A stretch of DNA of 5,682 nucleotides from Chitinophagaceae bacterium (GTDB taxonomy: Bacteria > Bacteroidota > Bacteroidia > Chitinophagales > Chitinophagaceae): contig JAEUVL010000369.1 in assembly GCA_016786965.1 (NCBI GenBank), forward strand, positions 1-5,682, written 5' to 3'. The notes below the pieces were generated by a model. It made no database searches and was not told the DNA's origin. It saw nothing but the letters and a program-made list of their open reading frames with translations. A program made the translations under genes and the position numbers. Positions 1 through 5,682 of this stretch are shown one piece after another (positions within the stretch are counted from its first letter, which is position 1; each line of letters begins with the position of its first letter).

Positions 1-788
1 TCGCCAGAAATTTTGCGTAGCGCATTAGCCAGTGCATAGGGTTTCTTGGTCATTTCGGCGGCACCAGCATCGGCAAGATATTCCCTGCGCCGGCTGATGC
101 CGAACCGTAATAAGATGGAAATGAAATATGCAACGGCTGTAATTACTATCGCAATTAAAATGATAGCGCCACTACCTTTGCTGTCTTTACTTTTTTTACC
201 TCCGCCTGCAAAGCGCAAACTGCGAAAAGCCAATTCAGCCAGGAAAGAAAAGATACCAACGAAGATGATAGAAACGATAAGCAGCCGTACGTCCCTGTTT
301 TTGATATGGGTCAGTTCATGTGCTATTACACCTTCCAGTTCTTCATCATCCAGTTTATTTACGATGCCGCGGGAGAGTGATACTGAATAACTTCTTTCAT
401 TGATGCCGCTGGCAAAAGCATTCAGGGAGTCATCTTCAATGAGATAAACCTTAGGCATACGCATACCTTGTGAAATGCACAGATTCTCAACGAGATTATA
501 CACTCTTTTGTTTTCCATTCTGTCAAGTGGCTTGCTACCAGTAGCCATCCGGATAAAGGCAGAGTGTCCAGCCCAGGCGATCAAAAACCATACACCTACG
601 GCACCCAGTACTGTGGGCATGGCGGCCAGGAATAACTGATTGGGATCTTCATGGTGCTCACTTTGGGTAAAATATACCAGGGCATATAACATTGCCAGCA
701 GCAATGCGGGGAATGCGATCAATAAGAGGATGGAATTAAAATTGTTCTTACGGATCTGTTTATCTAGACCAATATACTGCATGACCAT
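1..788 (-). CDS. HtpX-like M48 family membrane zinc metalloprotease (partial, C-terminus outside window)
   Basis: Read on the minus strand, this frame gives 262 codons without a stop before the window ends, so the C-terminus is missing, probably a few dozen residues. The zinc site is visible: HELTH at residues 157-161 (His157, Glu158, His161), with the likely third ligand Glu236 in REYLADAGAAE, the usual second motif of M48 proteases. Hydrophobic segments at about 19-40, 54-73, 167-187 and 207-228 fit an HtpX-like inner-membrane protease with a cytoplasmic active site; family members degrade damaged or misassembled membrane proteins. The start could be ATG at 788 or the ATG two codons later at 782. 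The later one begins MQYIGL, which looks like the start of relatives I remember, and neither has a Shine-Dalgarno sequence. The gene follows lemA after 54 nt in the same direction and frame and is probably co-transcribed. The family call is firm; the substrate is unknown, and I give no symbol because classical HtpX is a separate subgroup. Confidence 0.93.
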   Translation of the reverse strand, partial: MVMQYIGLDKQIRKNNFNSILLLIAFPALLLAMLYALVYFTQSEHHEDPNQLFLAAMPTVLGAVGVWFLIAWAGHSAFIRMATGSKPLDRMENKRVYNLVENLCISQGMRMPKVYLIEDDSLNAFASGINERSYSVSLSRGIVNKLDDEELEGVIAHELTHIKNRDVRLLIVSIIFVGIFSFLAELAFRSLRFAGGGKKSKDSKGSGAIILIAIVITAVAYFISILLRFGISRRREYLADAGAAEMTKKPYALANALRKISG

Positions 789-797
789 TAGGTATAA

Positions 798-832
798 GCA
801 GGTTCCGGATGGGAAACCAATCCGGAACCTGC
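798..832 (-). promoter_or_regulatory. Perfect 13-bp inverted repeat (hairpin) between lemA and the M48 protease gene
   Basis: The arms at 798-810 (GCAGGTTCCGGAT) and 820-832 (ATCCGGAACCTGC) are exact reverse complements with a 9-nt loop; two more G-C pairs can form inside the loop past one mismatch. The RNA hairpin would begin 10 nt after the lemA stop and end 9 nt before the ATG at 788. Downstream on the minus strand the sequence is only TTATACC, not a clean U-run, so it is a poor intrinsic terminator. It could be a leaky attenuator, a processing or stability element, or a structure limiting ribosome access to the protease start. The structure is seen directly; its role is inferred. Confidence 0.7.
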
Positions 833-842
833 GATCAAAAAT

Positions 843-1403
843 CTAGAATTGAATCTTTGGAGGTTCTTCCATGGTTTTCCGCTTGTCTTCTCCCAGGTCA
901 AACATTACTTCCCGCTTAAAACCAAAACTATTGGCGATGAGATTACTCGGGAAGGATTCCACTGCGTTATTGTATTCTGTAGTGGCAGCATTGAAGAAGC
1001 GGCGACTGGCAGCCAGTTTGTTTTCAATATCACTCAGTTCTTCCTGTAGTTGCAGGAAATTTTGATTGGCTTTCAGATCAGGATATGCTTCCACCTGTAC
1101 TTTCAGTCCCTGCAAGGCGGCGGTCAGTTGTTGTTCTGCAGCTATTTTGCCGTCAATCGTGGTGGCACCCATAGCAGCGGTTCTTGCTTCCGTTACTTTC
1201 AGCAATACTTCTTTTTCATGCCCGGCGTATCCTTTTACAGTTTCTACGAGTTGCGGTATCAGGTCATGCCGCTGTCTCAGCTGCACATCTATATCAGCAA
1301 AGGCATTTTGTCTTCTGTTGCGCAAGCGAACTAATCCATTGTACAAGCTTACCAACCACAGGGCAATCAGGACAAGGACACCGATTACAATTAATACTGG
1401 CAT
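843..1403 (-). CDS. lemA: LemA family membrane protein
   Basis: The 186-residue product has the full LemA layout. A single N-terminal membrane segment (about residues 2-21) is followed by the signature region FADIDVQLRQRHDLIPQLV (35-53) and KGYAGHE (57-63). Further on come YPDLKANQNFLQLQEELSDI (107-126), an ASRRFFNAATTEYNN-type block (132-146) and FPSNLIANSFGF (151-162). LemA proteins are membrane-anchored helical-bundle proteins whose biochemical role is unsettled; they are often encoded beside HtpX-like M48 proteases, as here. Length is normal for the family. The start at 1403 places the hydrophobic anchor at the very N-terminus; the leader is AT-rich without a Shine-Dalgarno sequence. A weak candidate -7 element, TATTTTTC, lies on the minus strand at 1443-1436, about 33 nt upstream, but no good -33 element accompanies it. 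The strong terminator at 1463-1491 separates this gene from the upstream DinB-like gene, so lemA probably has its own promoter. The stop is TAG. Confidence 0.96.
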   Translation of the reverse strand: MPVLIVIGVLVLIALWLVSLYNGLVRLRNRRQNAFADIDVQLRQRHDLIPQLVETVKGYAGHEKEVLLKVTEARTAAMGATTIDGKIAAEQQLTAALQGLKVQVEAYPDLKANQNFLQLQEELSDIENKLAASRRFFNAATTEYNNAVESFPSNLIANSFGFKREVMFDLGEDKRKTMEEPPKIQF

Positions 1404-1462
1404 AGTTGTAATATTTATTTGAGATTGAAATTAGCGAAAAATAGGATAGCGGATTATGATAT

Positions 1463-1491
1463 AAAATAAAAACCTCCGGCTTTCCCGGAGG
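1463..1491 (-). terminator. Intrinsic terminator of the DinB-like gene
   Basis: On the minus strand a 7-bp perfect stem, CCTCCGG (1491-1485) with CCGGAGG (1479-1473), closes a GAAAG loop. It is followed directly by TTTTTATTTT (1472-1463). It begins 29 nt after the stop of the gene at 1520-2020 and has every element of a Rho-independent terminator for that transcript. On the plus strand the stem is followed only by CTTATAAAA, so it is directional. It also marks the boundary between the DinB-like gene and the lemA unit. Confidence 0.9.
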
Positions 1492-1519
1492 CTTATAAAA
1501 GGGTTGATGCAGGAGCTGC

Positions 1520-2020
1520 TTACATTCCCCGGCTGTCGGCAGTTGGACCATACAAACCAGGAACAGTATTGCCTGTGGCACGCAGATAAACGATCAGCTC
1601 ACCACGATGGTGATAAAGATGATTCATTAAAAATCCACGGGCTACCTGTATACGGGGCATTGGAGGAAAAACATCCTTATCGCCTACCACCATTCTCCAG
1701 TTTTCCATCATAGATGCGTCGGTTGCAGTTTCTAAAGCAGTTTGTGCCGTTTTTACATTCTCTTCAAATTTAGCTACGATATTAGCGGCTTTGGTAATAT
1801 CGCCTTTGTCGTATTTATAAGCACCCATATCAAAAACGTTTTGATGAAGGGTGCCCGGGTACCAGTTGTACACTTCTGCAATGTGAGAGGCGAGTTGCCC
1901 CGTGGTCCAGTTCTTTTCTGAAGGTCTCCAGTTCAATGCGCTGTCTGGAATAGCATTGAGTAGTTTTCGGGTGTTTTCAGCTTCATGCAGAAATTCACTA
2001 AGGAGGGCTTGAATAATCAT
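1520..2020 (-). CDS. DinB/YfiT-like putative metal-dependent hydrolase
   Basis: This 166-residue protein matches the DinB/YfiT four-helix bundle in length and in its metal-binding histidines. His46 lies in GQLASHIAEVYNWY and His134 and His138 lie in the C-terminal motif NHLYHHRGELIVYLR (133-147), giving the usual three-His site (H, then HxxxH). Trp31 and Trp38 in the segment LNWRPSEKNWTTGQ are also typical. Members bind a divalent metal and include thiol-dependent transferases (bacillithiol or mycothiol type) and stress-associated proteins of unknown reaction; the sequence does not show which applies, and the DNA-damage link of the family name should not be assumed. No signal peptide is seen, so it is probably cytoplasmic. 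It starts with ATG at 2020 without a Shine-Dalgarno sequence, has its own candidate promoter (TACATTTG at 2044-2037) and ends before a strong terminator, so it is probably monocistronic. It is divergent from the acylase gene. Confidence 0.92.
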   Translation of the reverse strand: MIIQALLSEFLHEAENTRKLLNAIPDSALNWRPSEKNWTTGQLASHIAEVYNWYPGTLHQNVFDMGAYKYDKGDITKAANIVAKFEENVKTAQTALETATDASMMENWRMVVGDKDVFPPMPRIQVARGFLMNHLYHHRGELIVYLRATGNTVPGLYGPTADSRGM

Positions 2021-2036
2021 TGTATTAAAATTTTAC

Positions 2037-2044
2037 CAAATGTA
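2037..2044 (-). promoter_or_regulatory. Candidate Bacteroidota-type -7 element for the DinB-like gene
   Basis: The minus strand reads TACATTTG, an exact match to the Bacteroidota consensus TAnnTTTG, ending 16 nt before the ATG at 2020. The -33 position is a run of T residues (complement of 2062-2069) rather than a clear TTTG. Transcription would begin about 10 nt before the start codon, giving a very short leader. Confidence 0.45.
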
Positions 2045-2051
2045 TTTTTTC

Positions 2052-2087
2052 TTTTGAACCTAAAAAAAATAAACTCAGTTACCTTTA
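2052..2087 (+). promoter_or_regulatory. Candidate promoter of the penicillin-acylase-family gene
   Basis: TTTTG at 2052-2056 and TACCTTTA at 2080-2087 resemble the Bacteroidota -33 TTTG and -7 TAnnTTTG elements, with one mismatch in the last base of the -7 box and 23 bp between them, at the long end for this promoter type. The predicted transcript start, near 2094, leaves a leader of about 34 nt before ATG 2128. This spacing argues against the in-frame TTG at 2098 as the translation start. The promoter is back to back with that of the DinB-like gene. Confidence 0.4.
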
Positions 2088-2127
2088 TATCAATTAATTG
2101 CTATCTTCCACCATCATCAGTTTGCCT

Positions 2128-4581
2128 ATGCGTACCGTTCCATTTTTAATATCCGCTGCAGTTACAGCAGGTCTTGTTTTTGCCCTTAATAAACAATGGG
2201 GCCCCATACCGCCGATGGGAAAATTTTTAAGCCCGCAGCATGGCGTCTGGCAGAATGCAGAACCGGCTGGTCAGAGCTTTGATGCTGACCTCAGCTTTGC
2301 CGACCTGAAAGGGAAGGCCACTGTTTATTTCGATGAGCGGCTGGTGCCGCATGTATTTGCCGAAAATGATGAAGACCTGTATTTCATCCAGGGGTACCTG
2401 CATGCAAAGTTCCGCCTGTTTCAAATGGACCTGCAAACAAAAGCAGCTGCAGGCCAGGCCAGCGAGATAGCCGGAAAGAAAGCCATCAATTTTGATAAAG
2501 AGCAAAGAAGGCTGGGAATGGTGTTTGCCGCAGAGAATGCGATGAAGGAAGTGGAAAAAGATCCTACTACGAAGGCCATGTTTGATGCTTATACAAAGGG
2601 TATCAATGCGTATATCAGTTCATTGAAGGAAGCGGAATTGCCATTAGAATACAAGCTCCTGAATTTTAAACCGGAGAAATGGTCCAATCTCCGTACTGCG
2701 TTATTATTAAAAATGATGGCTAAAATGTTGTCATCCGGTACTGAAAGCGACCTGGCCAATACAAATGCTCAAGCTGTATTCATGCCGGACGAATTAAAGC
2801 TGCTTTATCCGCAGGTGCATGATTCGCTGCTGCCAATCGTACCGAAGGGAACGTCGTTTGACAAACCCGGTATCGTTCCAGTTCAACCGCTGTCTGCAGA
2901 TTCTTTATATTTTGGAAAGAAAGAACCTGTTACTGCATTTGAAAATTCAAAACCGGATATCAATAATGGAAGTAATAACTGGGTAGTGGCCGGCAGTAAA
3001 ACACAAAGTGGCGCACCGATCCTGTGTAATGACCCGCATTTGGAATTGTCATTGCCGTCTATTTGGTACGAGATACAACTACAAACCCCGACCAGCAATA
3101 CTTATGGTGTATCACTGCCCGGCAGTCCCTTTATCATCATCGGATTTAATGATAGCATCGCCTGGGGTGTAACGAACGCCCAGCGTGATGTGAAGGATTA
3201 TTATGAAATTAAATTCAAAGACAAAACAAGACAGGAATATTGGTACAATGGTCAATGGCAAAAGACAACATTGAAAGAAGAGATCATTAAAGTGAAAGGC
3301 GGAGCGGATGTAAGAGATACTGTAGCGTACACAGTGTTTGGGCCAGTAATGTTTGATGAAAGTTTCCAGGGGACTGACAGTGTGGGCAAGGGAAGAAACC
3401 TTGCTGTTCGCTGGGTGGCACATGATCCCAGTAATGAAGGCATAACTTTTTATAAACTTAACCGGGCGAAGAATTATGATGACTATGAGGCGGCAATAAA
3501 AACCTTTGAATGTCCCGGACAAAATTTTGTATTTGCTTCTAAGGCCGGAGATATTGCTATCTGGCAGCAGGGAAAATTTCCTGCCCGGTGGAACAGGCAG
3601 GGTTTATATGTGATGCCGGGAGAAGATACCAGCTACCAGTGGCAGGGTTTTATCCCGCAGGCAGAGAACCCGCACAGCAAGAACCCGACAAGAGGGTATT
3701 TGCAAAGCGGCAACCAGCGGCCGGTTGATTCAACCTATCCCTACTTTATTCCGGGTAGCTATATCACACCCCGTGGTATTACTATCGACAATCGGCTGGC
3801 AGCGATGAAAGGCATTACTCCAACTGATATGATGGCTTTGCAAAATGATTATTTTAATACCCTGGCCGAAGATGCGAGAAGTATTATGCTGGGATATGTG
3901 AAGGAGAATGAACTAAATTCTTCAGAGAAAAAATACCTGGATATTTTCAGGAATTGGAACCTGTTGGCTACACCTGATTCGAAAGGGCAAACTGTATATC
4001 AATGCTGGTGGGATAGCCTGGAGGTGGAAGTTTGGAAGGATGAATTGTCAAAAGTAAAACCAGAGGCACCCTGGCCTCAGCGTCAAACATTGCTGGAATT
4101 GTTGAAAAAAGACACAGCCGCAACTTTTATTGATAATGTAAATACGCCGCAAAGAGAAACCTTATATGATGTGGTGACGGCTGCATTAAAAAAAGCCAGC
4201 GTTAGTTTGGCGAAACACGAAGCCGATGGAAAACTGGAGTGGACGAAATTTAAAAACCCTACTGTATATCATTTACTCAAAGATGCACTGCCTGCTTTTG
4301 CCAGGAAAGGATTGAATGTAGGGGGCAACGGTGATATTGTAAATGCCATTACCCATAGCCACGGTCCAAGCTGGAGAATGATCGTTCAACTCAGCGCTCA
4401 AACAGAAGCCTATGGGGTATATCCCGGCGGCCAAAGCGGTAATCCGGGCAGTAAATTCTACGATGATTATATCAATAACTGGGTGGAAGGGAAATACCAC
4501 AAACTTTGGTTCATGCGGGAAGGAGACAGAACAGATAAGAATATAAAGTGGACGATGAAATTTAAAAATGAGAAAATGTGA
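2128..4581 (+). CDS. Penicillin acylase family protein (Ntn-hydrolase amidase), full length
   Basis: The 817-residue product (numbered from ATG 2128) matches the penicillin/cephalosporin/AHL acylase family in length and order. These enzymes are exported precursors that cut themselves into alpha and beta chains, exposing an N-terminal Ser that hydrolyses amide bonds. Here that residue is Ser282 (codon 2971-2973) in GSNNWVVAGSKTQSG. Other family landmarks are the alpha-chain block YFIQGYLHAKFRLFQMD (85-101), NDPHLEL (301-307), SLPGSPFIIIGFNDSIAWG (329-347), GQNFVFA with the likely oxyanion-hole Asn466, HGPSWR (745-750) and YPGGQSGNPGS (765-775). The N-terminus is Met-Arg plus a hydrophobic stretch to about residue 20 without an obvious cleavage site, suggesting a periplasmic enzyme held by a signal anchor. 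An in-frame TTG at 2098 would add ten residues, but ATG places the hydrophobic anchor right after a basic residue and suits the candidate promoter. The substrate (beta-lactam side chain, acyl-homoserine lactone, N-acyl amino acid) cannot be read from sequence. A small membrane-protein gene follows after 72 nt. Confidence 0.96.
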   Translation: MRTVPFLISAAVTAGLVFALNKQWGPIPPMGKFLSPQHGVWQNAEPAGQSFDADLSFADLKGKATVYFDERLVPHVFAENDEDLYFIQGYLHAKFRLFQMDLQTKAAAGQASEIAGKKAINFDKEQRRLGMVFAAENAMKEVEKDPTTKAMFDAYTKGINAYISSLKEAELPLEYKLLNFKPEKWSNLRTALLLKMMAKMLSSGTESDLANTNAQAVFMPDELKLLYPQVHDSLLPIVPKGTSFDKPGIVPVQPLSADSLYFGKKEPVTAFENSKPDINNGSNNWVVAGSKTQSGAPILCNDPHLELSLPSIWYEIQLQTPTSNTYGVSLPGSPFIIIGFNDSIAWGVTNAQRDVKDYYEIKFKDKTRQEYWYNGQWQKTTLKEEIIKVKGGADVRDTVAYTVFGPVMFDESFQGTDSVGKGRNLAVRWVAHDPSNEGITFYKLNRAKNYDDYEAAIKTFECPGQNFVFASKAGDIAIWQQGKFPARWNRQGLYVMPGEDTSYQWQGFIPQAENPHSKNPTRGYLQSGNQRPVDSTYPYFIPGSYITPRGITIDNRLAAMKGITPTDMMALQNDYFNTLAEDARSIMLGYVKENELNSSEKKYLDIFRNWNLLATPDSKGQTVYQCWWDSLEVEVWKDELSKVKPEAPWPQRQTLLELLKKDTAATFIDNVNTPQRETLYDVVTAALKKASVSLAKHEADGKLEWTKFKNPTVYHLLKDALPAFARKGLNVGGNGDIVNAITHSHGPSWRMIVQLSAQTEAYGVYPGGQSGNPGSKFYDDYINNWVEGKYHKLWFMREGDRTDKNIKWTMKFKNEKM

Positions 4582-4610
4582 TACTGTGAAAAAGTGAAGC
4601 TTTTAGGTTA

Positions 4611-4658
4611 CTAATGAACAAATAAACTAATTAACTACTTAACTGAACAGCAAATGAA
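4611..4658 (+). repeat. Degenerate 8-bp tandem repeat running into the start codon of the next gene
   Basis: Six consecutive octamers can be laid out without gaps: CTAATGAA, CAAATAAA, CTAATTAA, CTACTTAA, CTGAACAG and CAAATGAA. The rough consensus is CTAATNAA; the fifth unit is poor and the others differ from consensus at one or two positions. The last unit contains the ATG at 4654. The run fills most of the 72-nt gap between the acylase stop and the small membrane-protein gene. The periodicity is seen directly. Possible roles are an unstructured AT-rich ribosome entry region, a regulator-binding array or simply decayed repeat DNA; none is established. Confidence 0.55.
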
Positions 4659-5004
4659 ATTTTTAGTAGCTATAATATTAACGGCGCTGCTTGCCTTCAT
4701 CAGCGGTCTTTTTTTACCATGGTGGGGCGTTGCCATTACATCTTTGCTGGTGGCTGTTATCATCCATCAGAAAGCAGGCAAGGCCTTTTTATCAGGTTTA
4801 TTGGGGGTGTTATTATTGTGGGCTGGCCTGGCCTGGTGGATCGATATAAAAAATAATAGTGTGTTATCCACAAAGATCGCATCTGTGCTTCCGCTGGGAG
4901 GCAGTGCCATTATGCTTATTCTAGTTACAGGATTGATCGGCGGATTGGTAGCGGGCTTTGCTGCTATGAGCGGCAGTTTTCTCCGTGCTTCCAACAAGAG
5001 CTGA
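4654..5004 (+). CDS. Small four-helix integral membrane protein of unknown function
   Basis: The 116-residue product is almost entirely hydrophobic, with likely membrane segments at about 3-20, 23-38, 44-63 and 83-107. A short polar loop (IDIKNNSVLSTK, 63-74) and a basic tail (RASNKS) flank them. Recognisable patches are LPWWG (21-25), HQKAGKAFLSG (38-48), WWIDIKN (61-67), LPLGG (79-83) and a Gly-rich last helix, GLIGGLVAGFAAMSG (93-107). I recall similar unnamed proteins in related Bacteroidota but cannot assign a function, and no catalytic motif is visible. The ATG lies in an AT-rich octamer-repeat leader with no Shine-Dalgarno sequence. It is 72 nt after the acylase gene with no terminator between them, so co-transcription is possible; the next gene starts 76 nt downstream in the same direction. 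That it is a real gene is supported by the coherent topology and the lack of a competing frame. Confidence 0.82.
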   Translation: MKFLVAIILTALLAFISGLFLPWWGVAITSLLVAVIIHQKAGKAFLSGLLGVLLLWAGLAWWIDIKNNSVLSTKIASVLPLGGSAIMLILVTGLIGGLVAGFAAMSGSFLRASNKS

Positions 5005-5080
5005 TGTTAAAGATTTCAAAACAAACAATACTGTCTGTTCAAAACCCTTCATAACACTTATTTTGTACATTATAACCGTT

Positions 5081-5682
5081 ATGAAGTCAATACCGATCTG
5101 TCTCTTTTTTCTCTTGTTGTATGGCTCTTCTTTTGGCCAAAAAATAAAAGGCGTAATTACCGATACTTCGGGTAAGCCATTGCCTTATGCTTCCATTTTT
5201 ATAAAAGAAAACAATAAAGGCACCAATGCCAATAGTGAGGGTAAGTTTTCTTTAAAGCCCGAACCGGGTACTTATACACTCGTATGCCAGTATGTAGGCT
5301 ACCAAAAGGAAGAAAAGAAGATCACCATTGGAAACAGTGATCTGGAAGTGAATTTTGAACTGACACTTCAGGGCATGACGATGGGTGAGGTAGTGATAAA
5401 GAACGGAGAAGATCCTGCTTACGGCATTATCCGGAATGCAATTAAGAAAAGAACTTATCACCAACAGCAACTGGAAAAATTTCAATGTGAAGTTTATACC
5501 AAGGGGCAGATGAGGGTAAGAAACTACCCTGATAAATTACTGGGCAGGAAGGTGGATTTTGAAGACGGTGATACCAGCAAACAAAAAATGCTGTACCTGT
5601 CGGAAACAGTTTCCCGCTACCTGGTGGATAAACCGAATAAGGTGAAAGTGGAAGTGATATCCTCCAAAGTAAGCGGGCAAAG
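5081..5682 (+). CDS. DUF5686 protein with N-terminal carboxypeptidase-regulatory-like domain (partial, 3' end outside window)
   Basis: The first 200 codons are present and the frame is still open at the window edge; relatives are usually around 800 residues or more. Residues 1-19 form a signal peptide with a likely cut at SSFG|Q. Residues about 21-95 are a carboxypeptidase-regulatory-like beta-sandwich, shown by KGVITDTSGKPLPYASIFIK (22-41), GTNANSEGKFSL (47-58), PGTYTL (62-67) and YVGYQ (71-75). A linker ending EVVIKNGEDPAYGIIRNAI (103-121) leads into the start of DUF5686, with KFQCEVYTKGQMRV (133-146) as its characteristic opening. Full-length members are thought to end in an outer-membrane beta-barrel; that part is not visible here. 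The protein is therefore an exported, probably outer-membrane protein of unknown function in Bacteroidota. The ATG at 5081 is the only start giving a complete signal peptide. A weak -7-like element, TATTTTG (5059-5065), one base short of consensus, lies just upstream. It could equally be read through from the preceding gene. Confidence 0.93.
   Translation, partial: MKSIPICLFFLLLYGSSFGQKIKGVITDTSGKPLPYASIFIKENNKGTNANSEGKFSLKPEPGTYTLVCQYVGYQKEEKKITIGNSDLEVNFELTLQGMTMGEVVIKNGEDPAYGIIRNAIKKRTYHQQQLEKFQCEVYTKGQMRVRNYPDKLLGRKVDFEDGDTSKQKMLYLSETVSRYLVDKPNKVKVEVISSKVSGQ

Noticed and set aside
46..390. Plus-strand open frame of 114 codons
   Set aside because: It lies entirely antisense to the M48 protease, whose minus-strand frame has the HELTH motif and family-wide similarity; the plus-strand product is a low-complexity Ser/Lys/Pro-rich shadow.
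640..846. Plus-strand open frame of 68 codons crossing the lemA-M48 spacer
   Set aside because: It overlaps the N-terminal coding part of the protease and the hairpin on the opposite strand and has no recognisable domain or promoter.
1066..1422. Plus-strand frame of 118 codons with a Ser/Cys-rich, partly hydrophobic product
   Set aside because: Antisense to lemA, whose sequence is clearly conserved; the odd composition is what the complement of lemA codons gives.
3112..3522. Minus-strand frame of 136 codons inside the acylase gene
   Set aside because: The plus strand here encodes conserved acylase motifs; the antisense product has no recognisable domain and no promoter-like leader.
4588..4605. 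Possible terminator after the acylase stop (AAAAG ... CTTTT)
   Set aside because: The stem would be five mostly A-T pairs without a following U-run, too weak to be a terminator.
5015..5045. Direct repeat TTCAAAAC at 5015-5022 and 5038-5045 before the DUF5686 gene
   Set aside because: Two 8-bp copies 23 bp apart in AT-rich intergenic DNA are easily expected by chance, and no further copies or symmetry suggest an operator.

Overview
The window looks like chromosomal DNA of a member of the Bacteroidota, probably close to the Chitinophagaceae (the family-level placement is an inference). The reasons are: moderate G+C; no Shine-Dalgarno sequences before the starts; AT-rich leaders with promoter elements resembling the Bacteroidota TTTG / TAnnTTTG type; and a gene with a carboxypeptidase-regulatory-like domain followed by DUF5686, an architecture typical of this phylum.

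Left part, minus strand (1-2020). Read in the direction of transcription, a DinB/YfiT-like four-helix metal-binding protein (2020 to 1520) ends at a strong intrinsic terminator (1463-1491). Next come lemA (1403 to 843) and an HtpX-like M48 membrane metalloprotease (788 to beyond position 1). lemA and the protease are 54 nt apart and probably form one transcription unit, a pairing often seen in bacteria. Their spacer contains a perfect 13-bp inverted repeat. The spacer is also open in the reading frame shared by both genes, so only the lemA amber stop separates them.

Middle. A short divergent region (2021-2127) separates the DinB-like gene from a full-length penicillin-acylase-family Ntn hydrolase (2128-4581, plus strand). 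Candidate promoters for the two directions lie back to back in it.

Right part, plus strand (4582-5682). After the acylase comes a run of degenerate 8-bp repeats (4611-4658). The last unit contains the start codon of a small four-helix membrane protein of unknown function (4654-5004). A DUF5686 gene with a signal peptide and an N-terminal carboxypeptidase-regulatory-like domain starts at 5081 and runs off the window.

As a whole this is cell-envelope housekeeping: an inner-membrane protease with LemA, a membrane-anchored periplasmic acylase, a small membrane protein, and a probable outer-membrane DUF5686 protein. I see no mobile element, CRISPR array, RNA gene, phage gene or convincing new multi-gene system. 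The observations most worth checking are the hairpin and shared frame between lemA and the protease, the octamer repeat at the start of the small membrane-protein gene, and the unnamed small membrane protein itself.
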